Positions 1 through 9,835 of a stretch of 64,000 nucleotides of DNA are shown here, piece by piece. Source of the stretch: Micrasema longulum (taxonomy: Eukaryota > Arthropoda > Insecta > Trichoptera > Brachycentridae); contig JAGVSM010000510.1 of NCBI GenBank assembly GCA_022494885.1, forward strand, positions 1-64,000, given 5' to 3'. The position numbers were made by a program, and so were the translations under genes. The notes below the pieces were generated by a model, which was given only the letters and a program-made list of their open reading frames with translations, was not told the DNA's origin and searched no databases. The first letter of the stretch is position 1; the number at the start of each line of letters is the position of its first letter.

Positions 1-174
1 TTTATCACCAAATAAATTTGAAGAAATTTTTAGAAACCCGAGTAAAATAGCATTCTATTTTAATTATTATTATTCGTTTTTTTTCTTTTTATTTTGTATA
101 TTTTTTGTTTATTCTCGTATATATTCTGAATTATATAACTTTAAATTACTAAATAAGTATAATTGTTAAAGCCA

Positions 175-265
175 CTTTCAAAGTACAAGAGCTAGTCTCT
201 TTTTTGGAAAGTTGCAGTTTTAAGATTAACTAAATATATAAAAGTAGATTACATTGAAAAAAAAA
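175..265. repeat. Short dispersed repeat shared with 36282-36385
   Basis: This stretch and 36282-36385 share runs such as CTCTTTTTT.GAAAGTT followed by AACTAAATATATAAAAGTAG. A reverse-complement relative of the CTCTTTTTT part lies in the LINE-B tail near 3180-3225. It is probably a LINE 3' tail piece. No coding capacity is seen. Confidence 0.5.
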
Positions 266-560
266 TATTTATCATTTTTTTATTTTTTTTATTTAGAAGT
301 TCAACAAGGATACATAAAATAATATATTTTTTAAGTAAGCATTACTAACATTCTTTATGTATATCCTCAATTATATAACTCCCCCATATCTCATAAATTA
401 TATAAAATAAGTGTATAAAATCAATCTACGTAATAATAAAGATTAAGTTTAGTTAAAGATAAAAATAAAGATTGAGTTAAAGAAATAGAATTGAGTTAAA
501 CATAAGAAACTACTTTCTTTTTTTTTTAAGAAAAGAAAATGGAAAATAAGAACATATAAG
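264..560 (-). mobile_element. LINE-A 3' UTR fragment
   Basis: The block starting with a T-rich run (a poly-A tail read from the other strand) matches 22059-22290 almost in order: AGTTCAACAAGGATACAT, then TTTTTTAAGT..GCAT, CTCAATTATA.AACTCC, then GATTAAGTTTAGT. At 22 kb the same sequence follows the carboxy-terminal LINE coding remnant, so this is the same family's 3' UTR on the minus strand, without coding sequence. The match is by eye with scattered substitutions. Confidence 0.6.
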
Positions 561-1800
561 ATGTAAAAAAAAAAAAAAAAATTATTTAACTACATTAATT
601 TTAAATATTTTTTTGTTACAACGTTTTACTAAAATCTAAAGGTTTCTGAAAAGAGCCGATTAAAATGTTTTTAATAATAACTGCGTACTTTTAAAAGATA
701 GACCCCCCTCTTTTAGAGTTTTTTTGTAGACATTACCAGTCCAGTTACTTGAGCCTCAGAAACAATGTATTTTTGTCAAATTATGTATGCATAAAAAAAA
801 GTAATTAACAAAAAAAACTTTATTCGCCCGGAAATGGGTTTTAAAAAGTAAATTTACGTAAGTGTTTTTATGAAAATTCAATTTAAAAGAGATTGACACA
901 TAAAAAAATGTATTGAATGACAGCTTGGAATTTTAAATTTGAAATAGTCGGCAGTCAGGATTCAAGATGGATGCTTTACAAGATGGATGATTTGAGTTGC
1001 GATCTTCAAGGAAACGGTGGTGAATACTATTGCCGTCGTATTAAGAGATTTTTTTCTCATTTATCTGTCTGCTCCCTAGGTGTACGGCCGGATCTAATGT
1101 ATTTCGCGCCTGGGCCCCGATTACAATGGGAGGTTAACAGAGTTATCTTTGACTGTCTAAAAAGAAAAACAGACATTTGTGTACGAAAATGGGTATGTTT
1201 GCGTGAACATTAAAAGCATCTTTTTTGGTAACCTATAATTGAACATGTTTAGAAGAAAAATTGGTATGTATATTCTGCTTTTCATACAGAAAACTTAATT
1301 TTACTTTGTAGAAAAAAATTAAGATAAATGTTAGCTTCCCATTGGGCCTCGATTACAATTTACAAAGTCAAGAAATGTATCTGTTAATTTAATTGTGAAA
1401 AAGAAGACGAGTGATACTTAAATCTACAAATTTGAAATGACAAGTGACCGGTTTGATTACTTCTGTGACATATTGGAGACTAGTATATTTTTTACCAAAA
1501 AACACGCGCGCACGCAAGCATGTGCGCACTTTCGATTTTATACCGATTTTTTTTAATGGTTTGAAAACTGCATGGTTAATCTAGAAATTTTAGATGTTGA
1601 TTCTAAATTTCACGTTGCCACGACTAACTGTTAAAAAATCGAAAAGAGCTAGAAAATGTTCTCATTCGAATAGTACGGTTGATTAAGAACAGGTTTTTAA
1701 TGTTCAGTAATATTTTTAAAAAATATATGTAGGGTTCATATTCCATAATCGATGACACACACGTGCTAAAACGTTTCACCTGAAATAGTGTGATGACCAA
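561..1800. other. Unassigned AT-rich stretch
   Basis: No gene is supported. A 98-codon open frame at 917-1213 has no recognisable motif, and two short similar segments (GGCC.CGATTACAAT at about 1113 and GGCCTCGATTACAAT at about 1345) suggest old repeat sequence. A CA/CG-rich patch (ACACGCGCGCACGCAAGC) lies near 1501. I see no splice-linked exon or RNA gene. Confidence 0.4.
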
Positions 1801-1847
1801 AGAAAGCAATGTCAGCATTTTCTATAGACTCCAATACAGCAACTCTA

Positions 1848-2215
1848 ACAGTATTGCACATTGAATCGGGGACATTGTTCTGCAGTACATTTACATCATC
1901 CCTACCATTAAGAAATGAACTACAAAGGAACGTCGCCTATAAAGAGACTACAGGGTGTGGCAACGTCAGTCAGTCAGCCCAACAAAATCGGTTCAGCCAG
2001 ACCAGCTTGTCGAAGTCACTCAGTTGTATTGCAGCATGTAGTTCAAGTGCAGTTACTTCAACTCCTTATCGCCGTAACACTCGTACGACATAATTAATTA
2101 TTTATTCGCCTTGTAATAAATAAACGACTTCAAACAACAACTTCGTGTCTTCTCTATCAACCTCCAACTGGGGTAGGAATTCCGACTCTCAACAACCTAT
2201 TCCTACATGTATTTT
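1848..2215 (+). mobile_element. Possible solo LTR (relative of 27040-27300)
   Basis: The segment has LTR-like order: a TATA-like TATAAAGAG near 1938, then an AATAAATAAA polyadenylation-type signal near 2115, then an end segment CTGGGGTAGGA near 2167. A second divergent copy at 27040-27300 shares CAGTATTGCACA at the start, CAGTA.CAT..CAT.CCTACCAT in the middle, TATAAAG, and CTGGGGTAGGA near the end. No gag or pol, primer-binding site or matching partner LTR is seen nearby. Exact ends and target duplication are not resolved, so a different kind of dispersed repeat is possible. Confidence 0.4.
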
Positions 2216-2219
2216 TACT

Positions 2220-2345
2220 CTGGAATATTTAATCGTCCCTGGAAGGTACCTGTAGCGTAAGACTAATCATACTACCTTCGTGTAACAAAAATGATGAAGA
2301 TACGCTACGGTTGGTGTATCAGTTTAGTTCCCATGCACCTTTAGG
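2220..2345 (-). repeat. REP-B dispersed repeat
   Basis: Reverse-complement copy of a recurrent non-coding unit. The diagnostic segments are GGTACCTGTAGCGTAAGACT and GATACGCTACGGTTGGTGTA, with CCATGCACCTTTAGGT at the far end. Other copies are at 10390-10470, 10555-10735, 25421-25561, 29400-29510, 48596-48757 and, partially, 53955-54015. Function unknown. Confidence 0.65.
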
Positions 2346-2489
2346 TTAGAAATAGGAACCATGTATTTTAAATAGGTTTTTTTTATCTTTAACATTTATT
2401 ACTGTATAAAAAGTGTAAAAACCACTTCGGGCGTTTGAATAAATAAAAAAATTGCGAAGATTTTTTAATTTAACAATTGTAAGAAAATA

Positions 2490-2695
2490 CGTCGGTATTA
2501 GGTTCCATTACCGCAGCCGTGTGTCTCTTTCCTCGCCATAGCCCCGGGCGCGCTTGTAGGCGTGCGGTGCGGGAGACATTACCGGCACGCGAACGGTGCG
2601 GGTTCTTGTCCCGTTCATGCTAAATTCGCGAATTATCTCCTGCCTTGCGCTTGCGCACGATGCAACCTGTCACGGGTCGGAGGTGACGCACGAAT
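2490..2695. other. GC- and CpG-rich island in AT-rich DNA
   Basis: About 200 bp stand out sharply from the surroundings, with dense CpG (GCCCCGGGCGCGC near 2541, GCGTGCGGTGCGGG near 2559, CTTGCGCTTGCGCACG near 2644). It has no coding frame and no tRNA boxes. It may be the core of an unrecognised transposon, a fragment of a promoter-type island, or foreign sequence. No second copy was noticed in the window. Confidence 0.5.
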
Positions 2696-2947
2696 TTAAA
2701 TAAATTAATTTAAGAAGGGAATATTAAGTACCTAATACATGTTAATCATATTTTAAGAATGTATTGAATCTTAACATTTTTTTTCATGAATGACACTACA
2801 CCTTTTTAACGCACTTAGCTTGACAGACCAATATCCATTTTCATTGCTCTCGCGACAGCCAGAATTTTTTTTTATAAAGCCAATTAACAGGCTGATGCAA
2901 ACCCGAATAGATTGGCATTAAAAAAATAAAAATAAATTTAAATTTAA

Positions 2948-3065
2948 AACATATTACACATAATTTTGTATAATATTCCCAAGGAGTTTTTGTAAAAAAC
3001 TCTATGAGGGACATGCAGATAACAATACTTATTTACAGACGTTTTTATATTTTAAAATATACTGT
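2948..3065 (+). repeat. Direct repeat pair, copy 1 (with 4088-4200)
   Basis: The segment containing TATAATATTCCCAAGG, GGGACATGCAGATAAC and TTTATATTTTAAA recurs in the same orientation about 1.14 kb downstream. It directly precedes the LINE-B tail here and an F1 end precedes the second copy, so it may be a LINE terminus or part of a locally duplicated unit. Confidence 0.55.
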
Positions 3066-3850
3066 ATTTTTTATTTTTTTTAATATTTTTTTTTTAATAA
3101 ATTTCATAAAAGGTACATGTTTTTTAAAGATGCTATACATATCTATTTTTACACATCTAGTAAATGTTATTACTGTAACTCTCCAAAAAAAGAGACTAAC
3201 TCTTGTGCTTGGAGAGTGACTTACACTTTTGTGGTTGTTTATTTATAAGAGTGTATATAATTTTAAATACGAGTACATGAATACGAGTACATTAAAAATG
3301 TTTTTCCTTTTTTTGTTTTTACATATTTATGTATTTATATTTTCGTTAATATTTTTGGTTGCTTATGTGTATTTACCTACTTGTTACTATTGTTATAGTT
3401 ATGCAATTTTATAATTTTTTGTTATGTTTTTATACATGTATTTTTTTTTCATATTTATGTTCAATATATGTTAAAGGCAATTTATGCCGTTTACGTAAAA
3501 TAAATAAATAAATGAGGAAAAAAAACATAGGATATATAAAGAAAAAACATAAAATAATAATTCATTCATAATAATTAAAATTTAATGTAGTTTTTACACG
3601 TGTTTCTTTAGATTTACTTTAAATTTATTTATTAATATATAATTTTGAATAGTTTTTAGTTCATTGGGAATATTATTATAATTTTTTACACCTTTGAAGA
3701 CAAAGCTATTTTGACCATGACTTGTGTGGAATTTAGGAATTTTAATATTATGTTGGTATAAGTATATATTATGGTGATAGCAATTGATAAAGTGTTGCAC
3801 ATAACAATGTATTCGTACCAACTCAACACAGGACTTTGGTTCCATGGAGT
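3066..3850 (-). mobile_element. LINE-B 3' end with nested LINE tail
   Basis: Read on the minus strand, this holds the last 84 or so codons of a Jockey/CR1-like reverse-transcriptase ORF (stop at about 3594) and its 3' UTR down to a T-rich boundary near 3066. The protein carries the typical LINE carboxy-terminal pattern HTSHGQNSFVFKGVKNYNNI followed by PNELK. The catalytic core is missing because of 5' truncation. The UTR is interrupted at about 3290-3516 by a plus-strand LINE tail. LINE-B recurs at 29505-29955 without that interruption, which shows the tail is a later insertion. Not functional. Confidence 0.7.
3290..3516 (+). mobile_element. Nested LINE 3' tail ending in TAAA repeats
   Basis: T-rich non-coding sequence ends with the hairpin-like GGCAATTTATGCC followed by AAATAAATAAATAAATG. 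The same GGC...GCC plus TAAA-repeat ending is seen at other LINE ends in this window. The flanking LINE-B sequence is continuous in the 29.5 kb copy, so this piece is an insertion. Confidence 0.55.
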
Positions 3851-3919
3851 TGGGATTTGTGTCTCAATAAAATGTAACATAAATGTATTATAAGAAAATA
3901 AATTAATAAAATCTTAGAA

Positions 3920-4060
3920 TCACAATATTTTGAGTTTGTCTAAATATTTGCAGACAAAATATTAGATTTCACCCCTGGGAAGTCATTAAGATAAACAAAT
4001 CACAACAGGGATGGAAAACATTTTAAAGAAGGGAATATGGAAGTCTAAACATTTTAATTT
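3920..4060 (+). mobile_element. F1 fold-back element, left end fragment
   Basis: It begins with CACAATATTTTGAGTTTGTC, continues with TTTGCAGACAAAAT and CACAACAGGGATGGAAAACA, then GGGAATATGGAAGTCTA. This is the outer arm of the F1 family described at 21600-22040 and 34928-35286. The copy stops where a T-run begins, so only one arm is present. Confidence 0.7.
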
Positions 4061-4087
4061 TTTTTTTTATTGAATTGAAAAAATATT

Positions 4088-4200
4088 TTACGTAATTTTA
4101 TATAATATTCCCAAGGCGTTTTAAAAAAAACTCATTTAGGGACATGCAGATAACTATATTTATTTAAAGACGTTTTTTATATTTTAAACTATAACATTAT
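4088..4200 (+). repeat. Direct repeat pair, copy 2 (with 2948-3065)
   Basis: Same orientation and order of motifs as copy 1 (TATAATATTCCCAAGG, GGGACATGCAGATAAC). The second copy is slightly diverged and lies directly after an F1 arm. Confidence 0.55.
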
Positions 4201-5010
4201 TTACAAAAGCGGAATAAAAATTATGATATACTACAAATTAAAAGGGTATGAAAAATATGTGAAAATAACAAAATAAACATAAAACTAAGTATGGAAATAA
4301 ATTCAAAATGATAAATACATTATTCAATCTAGGAAAGAAAAATAAAAAAATATAAAAGTTAAAAATTACATGTTTGTATATACACAAACTGAACTAGTAC
4401 GAAAGTGAAAATGTAAAAAATTACAAGAATAAAAAAAGTTTTTTTTAAATTAACAAAATATGCGCACCCAGTACAGGTCAAAAAAATGACAAAAACATAT
4501 TAAAACTAAATATACATAATACAACCTAAAAAAGTATAAAAAAACACAAATAACATTTTAATAGTATTAAAAATTACATTTACAAACAGGGCTTATTTTT
4601 TTAAAAATATATATTTAAATTATGTACAAAAGTAAACAAAATCAAGATCGCGCCAAGCTAATAATAAATAAAAGTTTATCGGCGTGTTTTTATACATTTT
4701 TTTAAAAATAGTAAATTTTCACAAAACATCAAATAAACACTAAAACATTTGGTTTACAAATTAATTTATTTTTATTTAAATATTAGAAAAATCACATAAG
4801 CCAAATTACAAACAAATATTCTACTTAAACACTTGGGATAAATCAAGCAAGCGAAGGAGTGCGGTATAGCGGAATACTTGAGAGAATCTATCGGTCCCTA
4901 TATGGGCAATGCCAGTTCTGAGGAACCGATATGTTGCGGCAAAAAATAAAAAAAGGGTCGTATTTGCAAAAGTGTACACGGATATAATAAGTATGAATGT
5001 AATATTTTAC
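4201..5010. other. A-rich non-coding stretch
   Basis: Very A-rich sequence with many short AAAATA-type runs, resembling old LINE 3' UTR read on the minus strand. No open frame with a recognisable motif, no tRNA boxes and no tandem array was seen. Confidence 0.4.
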
Positions 5011-5011
5011 T

Positions 5012-5188
5012 TTTTTTTTTTGCACCACAACAGGCCAGGAGGCCTAATTACAGTGTTGAATTACATCACAGAGCACCCAGGCTTGAGAAAAATCACATTT
5101 TTTATTTTTGTGTTCTCACCGGGAATCGAACCCGGAACCTTCCGTGCGTGAGTCAAGCGTCTTGACCACTACACCACGGAGGCCGCCG
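5012..5188 (-). mobile_element. tRNA-derived SINE, copy 1
   Basis: Read on the minus strand the head at about 5184-5110 is tRNA-like: an A box (TGGTGTAGTGG, reverse complement at 5166-5176) and a B box (GGTTCGATTCC, reverse complement at 5122-5132), followed by a body with CAAGCCTGGGTGCTCTG and AGGCCTCCTGGCCTG, ending in an A-run. A second copy is at 44010-44181. The flanks TAAGTATGAATGTAATATT and TAAGTATGTATATAATAAA could be a decayed target-site duplication. The tail and second copy show a retroposed SINE rather than a functional tRNA gene. Confidence 0.85.
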
Positions 5189-5189
5189 T

Positions 5190-6080
5190 GTAAGTATGTA
5201 TATAATAAAATAAATATGTTTATATTAAATATGTACATAATATGGGTATAAAATATAGGTACAAATTATGTTATAATTGTCAACAAATTTTCTTACTCTT
5301 TGCTTCCCATGTCTATCAACCATTTGCCAAGTGTTTCCCAAAACATGTTCTACTTTCGTTTTTCCAGATGTAAGGCACTAAGTTATATAGCTTTGGTCCC
5401 GTAAAAATAAAAGATCTTTGAAACACCGCTACACGCGCTCCAGAACTTCGTGTTTCGTGTGCATGGTGTACCCTGTCTAGCAGGGGCGAACCGTGTACAG
5501 AAGCGATTATGCGCAGCTTACCATTATATTTGACTAGCCATAATAACGTTTTACTGTAACTTTATTTACAGAAAAACAAATAAATTATTACTATTCATTT
5601 CAAATCAATTCCACCGTTTGTATTTTTATCCTAATACAAATATTAATATTGATAAAACGCGCCCAGCGCCTGCGGTGAGCCAAGAAACTAGCCGATTATT
5701 CCAGCTTATTTTTTCATACAAATAAGTATACTGTATTTTGAACGTCTTAACCCAAGTGCGGGTTTTTACTTCTAGATTAAACTAGCAGATTACACAAATT
5801 ATTTGAAGATTCTTGATTTGGAAAACAGTATTTCAAACATAATTTCTTAAGGGTTATTTTTTTTTTGAGATGTTACTTTTGACATAAGACCATTATTACT
5901 TTTATGGGTCATATTGCAGAACATATGACGCTCAACGCGACTGTTTTTAGCACTATTAATTTCTAGAACAATTCGGCCAGTTGACATTTTAATTGAATAC
6001 CTAATATAGACTGAATTCATGGCGCTATTGTTTTTTAAATGAGTTATGAATTAAAGTAATTAATAATATATCAATTTAAT
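5190..6080. other. Unassigned stretch with one small shared repeat
   Basis: No gene seen. The part near 5478-5520 (CAGGGGCGAACCGTG, GATTATGCGCAGC) resembles 21282-21320 (CAGGGGCGAATCATT, GATTATGCGCATC), so this is at least partly repeat sequence. A GC-rich patch (AACGCGCCCAGCGCCTGCGG) lies near 5657. Confidence 0.35.
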
Positions 6081-6084
6081 ATAA

Positions 6085-6160
6085 TATATCGGGAAGTTAT
6101 GTCGTTTGAGTTGATTTCACAGATGAGAGTTGTTGTATCACACAGAACCACAAAAAAATA
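6085..6160 (-). repeat. REP-C, inverted partner at 57770-57835
   Basis: In reverse complement this reads GTGGTTCTGTG, then AATCAACTCAAACG, then CCCGATATAT. The unit at 57770-57835 reads GTGGTTCTGTG, ATTAACTCAAACGGC, then CGCGATATATG. The 6-kb copy has about 20 extra bases between the first two blocks. Probably a small DNA element. Confidence 0.4.
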
Positions 6161-6224
6161 TCGATTTATAGTAAATATTACTTATATTATATTATGTACC
6201 TTCTATGTAGGTACAAAAATATGA

Positions 6225-6310
6225 TATTTTTTTAAAGCTTACCTGTAAATAAAATCACCATTCGCCACTGCTGTCTAGGGTATCTGCCCTTTGCACCACT
6301 GTGTTCGAAA
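6225..6310 (-). repeat. REP-E terminus (also 50375-50450)
   Basis: AAAGCTTACCTGTAAATAAA then TCACCATTCGCCACTG closely matches AAAGCTTACCTATAAAAAAA then GTCACCGTTCGCCACTGG at 50375. In the other orientation this is the AGTGGCGAACGGTGA-type end of an insect repeat. No second terminus was identified here. Confidence 0.45.
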
Positions 6311-6999
6311 AGAATTGTGATGAGTATACAGGTTTATAAGTGAGTCGATGTTACAAAAATAGTTATTTTGAATACTAATAATCCGACGTAAAACTACCCC
6401 CTGCGACTGTAGAACGTCCCCTTTGTATTTGTGAAGGGGGTTTGTACCTACAGGACTATCGCATGCAAATTATGCACCATTTGTGACAGATCGTTTTACG
6501 ATAAAAAGCCGAATTAATACGCGGATAATTGAGTATTTAAACGGTCAATCAGATATGGTATAATGTTACTTTTATTTGTTCTGTGGCCGAGGGGGAGATT
6601 ACATCCATGTGTAAATAATATACATAATCGTAAGTCATTTATGTTTCAAAGGCGCGTACATTTTATACTACTATATTCGTCCATAGATACTGTGGATGTG
6701 GCGGATCCATTGGAAGTTGTACAAATTTGTTTGTTATCAAAACAATCATAACAACGAAAAAAATTACAATGAAATATTTCTTAAAATTCCCACAAAATCG
6801 TTCGGCCGCTCGCGATTTCCAAATCCAAAAATAATTTATTAGTATGTCGGCCTCGTGTTGTAGTGGTCAGCGCGTTTTTTTAATTTTTATTATTTATTTA
6901 TCAAAAGCATACAAAAATTAACATATAAATTATCATTTCCTACTGAACTGCATAAAATGCAGTTCGTCAGCGGGTGCGTATAGTTAAGTTCTAATATAT

Positions 7000-7370
7000 A
7001 TAAACTCAAAATATTGTTGATAAATCCACCTGGTCCATGAAGAAGTATAGAAGTTGACAGGCGCCGTAGCGCAGTTGGTTAGACGGCTATCTGTGAAACT
7101 GGCGTCGCGGGTTCGCGAAAATCTAAGAAAGATTTTTTTCTCAATTGGTCTGGGTGTTGTGGTGTATTTTTCATTACCTTCTTCCATATTCCCTGTATCT
7201 CACCTGCGACAAGCCTCAAAATAGAGGCTTAGCGGGTTATTCCTTTAAAAAAAATAAAAATAATAATAATAACATTTTCAGGCGTTGCCTAGTATGAAGG
7301 TAAAATAATTCAATTAGATAAATCTCACCCGCATTAATAAAGGTTTCAGCTCTTTAACTTTTCTAAAGAC
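7000..7370. mobile_element. F1 copy split by a SINE
   Basis: The left piece (7003-7057) has AAACTCAAAATATTGTTGAT and AATCCACCTGGTCCATGAAG. The right piece (about 7270-7365) has AACATTTTCAGGCGTTGCCT, then TCACCCGCATTAATAAAGG and TTTCAGCTCTTTAAC. In the copy at 54690-54850 the same two pieces are contiguous, so the sequence between them here is a later insertion, the tRNA-like SINE at 7059-7268. Confidence 0.65.
7059..7268 (+). mobile_element. tRNA-derived SINE nested in F1
   Basis: The head reads GGCGCCGTAGCGCAGTTGG, a good A box at 7067-7078, with a damaged B box GGGTTCGCG at 7109-7117. The body has CACCTGCGACAAGCCTC and GGCTTAGCGGGTTATTCC, and it ends in A-runs and AATAATAATAAT. The missing part of the B box argues against transcription today. 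Confidence 0.7.
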
Positions 7371-7454
7371 TTTTCGGTGGGACACATTTTTTTATTTTAT
7401 GACAGGTTTATATTACATTTATTTTATTTATATTTTACAGATTTATTTATAAAC

Positions 7455-7768
7455 AGGCACTATAAAGTATCTAGAAGATATTTTTTCAGTTCTTTTTTTT
7501 TCATTTGAAGATTTTTCATGTTAATGATGGTTTGAGGGAGATCATTGAACAATCTTGGAACAACGCAATTTAATGTTCGCTCTCCGAAGTAATTTGTAAT
7601 TCGGGGAACAGACAGGGAGCCCTTAGTTTTTAATCTAGTGTTGTGAGTGTGGGAAACTCTTTTTTTATATTCCGGATCAACAAAGTGATCTACAATCAAT
7701 TTGTAGTCACAAAGTTGTTTTACCGGCAGGACATTACAGAATTTAAAAATATACACCTTCGCCCATAT
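7455..7768 (-). pseudogene. LINE reverse-transcriptase C-terminal remnant
   Basis: On the minus strand about 95 codons read as the tail of a Jockey/CR1-like LINE protein: KKRVSHTHNTRLKTKGSL, then RTLNCVVPRLFNDLPQTI, then a lysine-rich end with LKKYLLDTL and a stop near 7460. The catalytic YXDD core is absent. The open frame continues upstream into an unrelated repeat (REP-D, 7770-7890), so its first 30 or so residues are not LINE. A 5'-truncated, dead copy. Confidence 0.75.
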
Positions 7769-7769
7769 G

Positions 7770-7890
7770 TTTAATATTAGGTGTTCACGGATGTTCCATT
7801 GTGATCGCGAATGCGATAAACAACCATGATGAGGAATTGTTATCATGTCGCTTATTATCACGTCGATAGTTATTTGTGATTGCGCTACTG
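7770..7890 (-). repeat. REP-D, partner of 48010-48140
   Basis: In reverse complement it shares with 48010-48140 the runs CAATCACAAATA, ATGATAACAATT, ATGGTTGTTTATCG, GATCACAAT.GAACATCC-like sequence and GTGAACACCTAATATTAAA. It abuts the truncated LINE at 7768. The unit is non-coding and is probably a small DNA element. Confidence 0.6.
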
Positions 7891-8101
7891 TGCTGCAGGA
7901 CAGCGTTTATTTGGTATTTTGAAACACATATTAAAATAATTAGTTATCCACCAAGTTTAAAGACTTTCCGGTGAGACGCATTTTTTAAAGATATGTTTAT
8001 TTTACACACTTTTATAGAAAACATATGATTTTTTTATCTTTTAACAGACACTTTTAAGTATTTAGCGGATACTTCTTCATATAAACACATTAAAATATCT
8101 T

Positions 8102-8806
8102 TACACATCTCTTGTTAGAAGCCAACTAGATTATAATTCTCCAATATGGTCACCTTATCAAATCACTTTCTCAGATTCTATTGAGAGAATTCAAAATAAA
8201 TTTCTTAGATATATTAGTTTTAAGATGGGTTTTTCTACTAATAAATTAAATTATAACAAAATTTTAGACTCTCTTAAATTAACTAAATTGCAAGAACGAA
8301 GAACATCGACCGATCTTATGACTTTATATAAAATAATAAAACCAATGTTTGATACCCCTGATCTACTGAAATTGATTTCATTCTATGTAACACCTAGATT
8401 AAGCAGAACATCTACAATATTTTATTGTCAAAATTCTCGAACGGTAGCTCAATATAACTCACCTATTGTTAGATTACAGAATACCGGGAATGAATATGCA
8501 TCACATTTTGATATATTTAGTTTATCTCTGCCTAACTTAAAAAATAAAGTGACCAACATATTTTTATCAAAAAGAGCAAATCATCTTCAGAAGATTGGGT
8601 TGGAATAGTTATAATTTGATTGATTAATGTATTTTGTTATTGTATAATTTCTTTAAAATATGTATGTATTTCAAGTAATTAATAATGTGTACAGTACGAG
8701 TATATTAATATTTCACACTCAATTTTTTTTTATTTTATTTCTAAGCACTCTTTATACCACATATATGTAAATGGCAGAAATGCCGTATATAAATAAATAA
8801 ATATAT
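8102..8806 (+). pseudogene. 5'-truncated LINE with RT C-terminus and 3' tail
   Basis: An uninterrupted reading from 8102 to the stop at 8606-8608 gives about 168 residues typical of the region after the reverse-transcriptase catalytic core: LVRSQLDYNSPIWSPYQ, then IERIQNKFLRYISFKMGF, then LQERRTSTDLMTLYKI and a final LPNLKNKV-type segment. The 3' UTR ends with GGCAGAAATGCC and TAAATAAATAAAT near 8773-8800. The frame is open, but the copy lacks endonuclease and the RT active site, so it cannot move itself. Jockey/CR1-like; exact clade not assigned. Confidence 0.8.
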
Positions 8807-8816
8807 ATTTTTTTAA

Positions 8817-9194
8817 TTAAAGATCTTTAATTTTATTGGTGGTTTGCGGGAGATCATTAAACAACCGAAATTGTATCGACTTAAATCTACGAATGCTTTG
8901 TTCTCTAGTACATACATATGTATCTTTGTTGAATAACATGTGGAGCATAACTTTGTTGGAGCATGTGGACACCACCAGTTGCCTCCAGTAGACCCTATCG
9001 CCAGCCAGCGCTCTCGCTTCTTCCCATGTCAATCCAGCGCCCCTTAATTCCGCCGAATAAAGTCTAAAGATCGTCATTGACGGCCTTCCAGGACGGCGTG
9101 ATCCCGCAGGTTTAAAGAAGAGGCAACTAGGGTTAAGGTTCTCCCGAGGCATGCGCAGCACGTGTCCAAGCCAGGTCCACCGCTGCATCCTCAA
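8817..9194 (-). pseudogene. RTE-2 LINE C-terminal remnant
   Basis: The minus-strand frame reads MRMQRWTWLGHVLRMPREN, GSRRPGRPSM, then LTWEEARALAGDRVYWRQL. The tryptophan-leucine-glycine-histidine-valine core, a GRP box and a DR..WR box are the standard tail of RTE-like non-LTR retrotransposon proteins. The last 45 or so residues are non-conserved. Other copies are at 30160-30257 and 31930-32415. 5'-truncated and dead. Confidence 0.8.
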
Positions 9195-9209
9195 AACAGA
9201 TATAATAAT

Positions 9210-9245
9210 AATAATTCAGAAGTCTAGGCATTTACAGGGCTTGCG
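9210..9245 (+). mobile_element. F1 scrap
   Basis: AGTCTAGGCATTTACAGGGC followed by TTGCGACC is the diagnostic middle segment of F1. Only about 35 bp are recognisable. Confidence 0.5.
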
Positions 9246-9269
9246 ACCTTCAGTTGTAATTTTTTCGGA

Positions 9270-9835
9270 AATGTAAGGTGGTATTTGGGACATTATTGGC
9301 CATTATTTTTATTAACTACGCACAACACTCTTTCCTCCATCGTTTTTGCTCTAACTATAATGCTTTTTTTTCATCTATTGATAAATTCAACATGGCCCTT
9401 AATTTATTTAAAAACAAATTAAGACTCATTCTTTTTTACTGCGATACGATCCCACTTGCTATTTAATGATGCGCACACTTACACTCACCTGAACACTTAA
9501 TCCCACACAAATACACACAAAAACACATTTACACTTACTCTCATACAAATAAGTAAGTAAGTACTTATTGGTCGTTATTATTGGATATATTGTATATTAT
9601 TTATGATTATTTTAGTTTATATTGTTTATTATGTTAATGATAATTATGTTAATTAGAATTATTACGTTTTTTTAAATTATTATTATGTTTATTTTGTTAA
9701 ACAACTAACTTAAGGTATGTTTCACATTTTGTAAAATGTTTCCCTTTGAGTGAACATTATTCCCAGTGAGGGAACATTATTCTGTACAAAAAAAAGAATA
9801 CAAACAATGTAAAAGTAGAAATAAATAAATAAATA
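9270..9835 (+). mobile_element. LINE-D 3' end, plus strand
   Basis: A short open frame (9278-9466) may be the last part of a LINE protein. The 3' UTR that follows is clearly a family member: TATTATGTTAATGATAATTA, then GTTTCACATTTTGTAAAATG, then AATACAAACAATGTAAA and a TAAATAAATAAAT end at about 9821-9835. The same order occurs in reverse complement at 15838-16140, where it follows a better LINE carboxy-terminus. Confidence 0.65.

Noticed and set aside
917..1213. 98-codon open frame with an ATG
   Set aside because: No recognisable domain, no splice context, and it sits beside repeat-like GATTACAAT segments. Chance frame is more likely.
5110..5185. A functional tRNA gene
   Set aside because: A and B boxes are good but a conserved body, A-tail and a second copy at 44 kb show a SINE.
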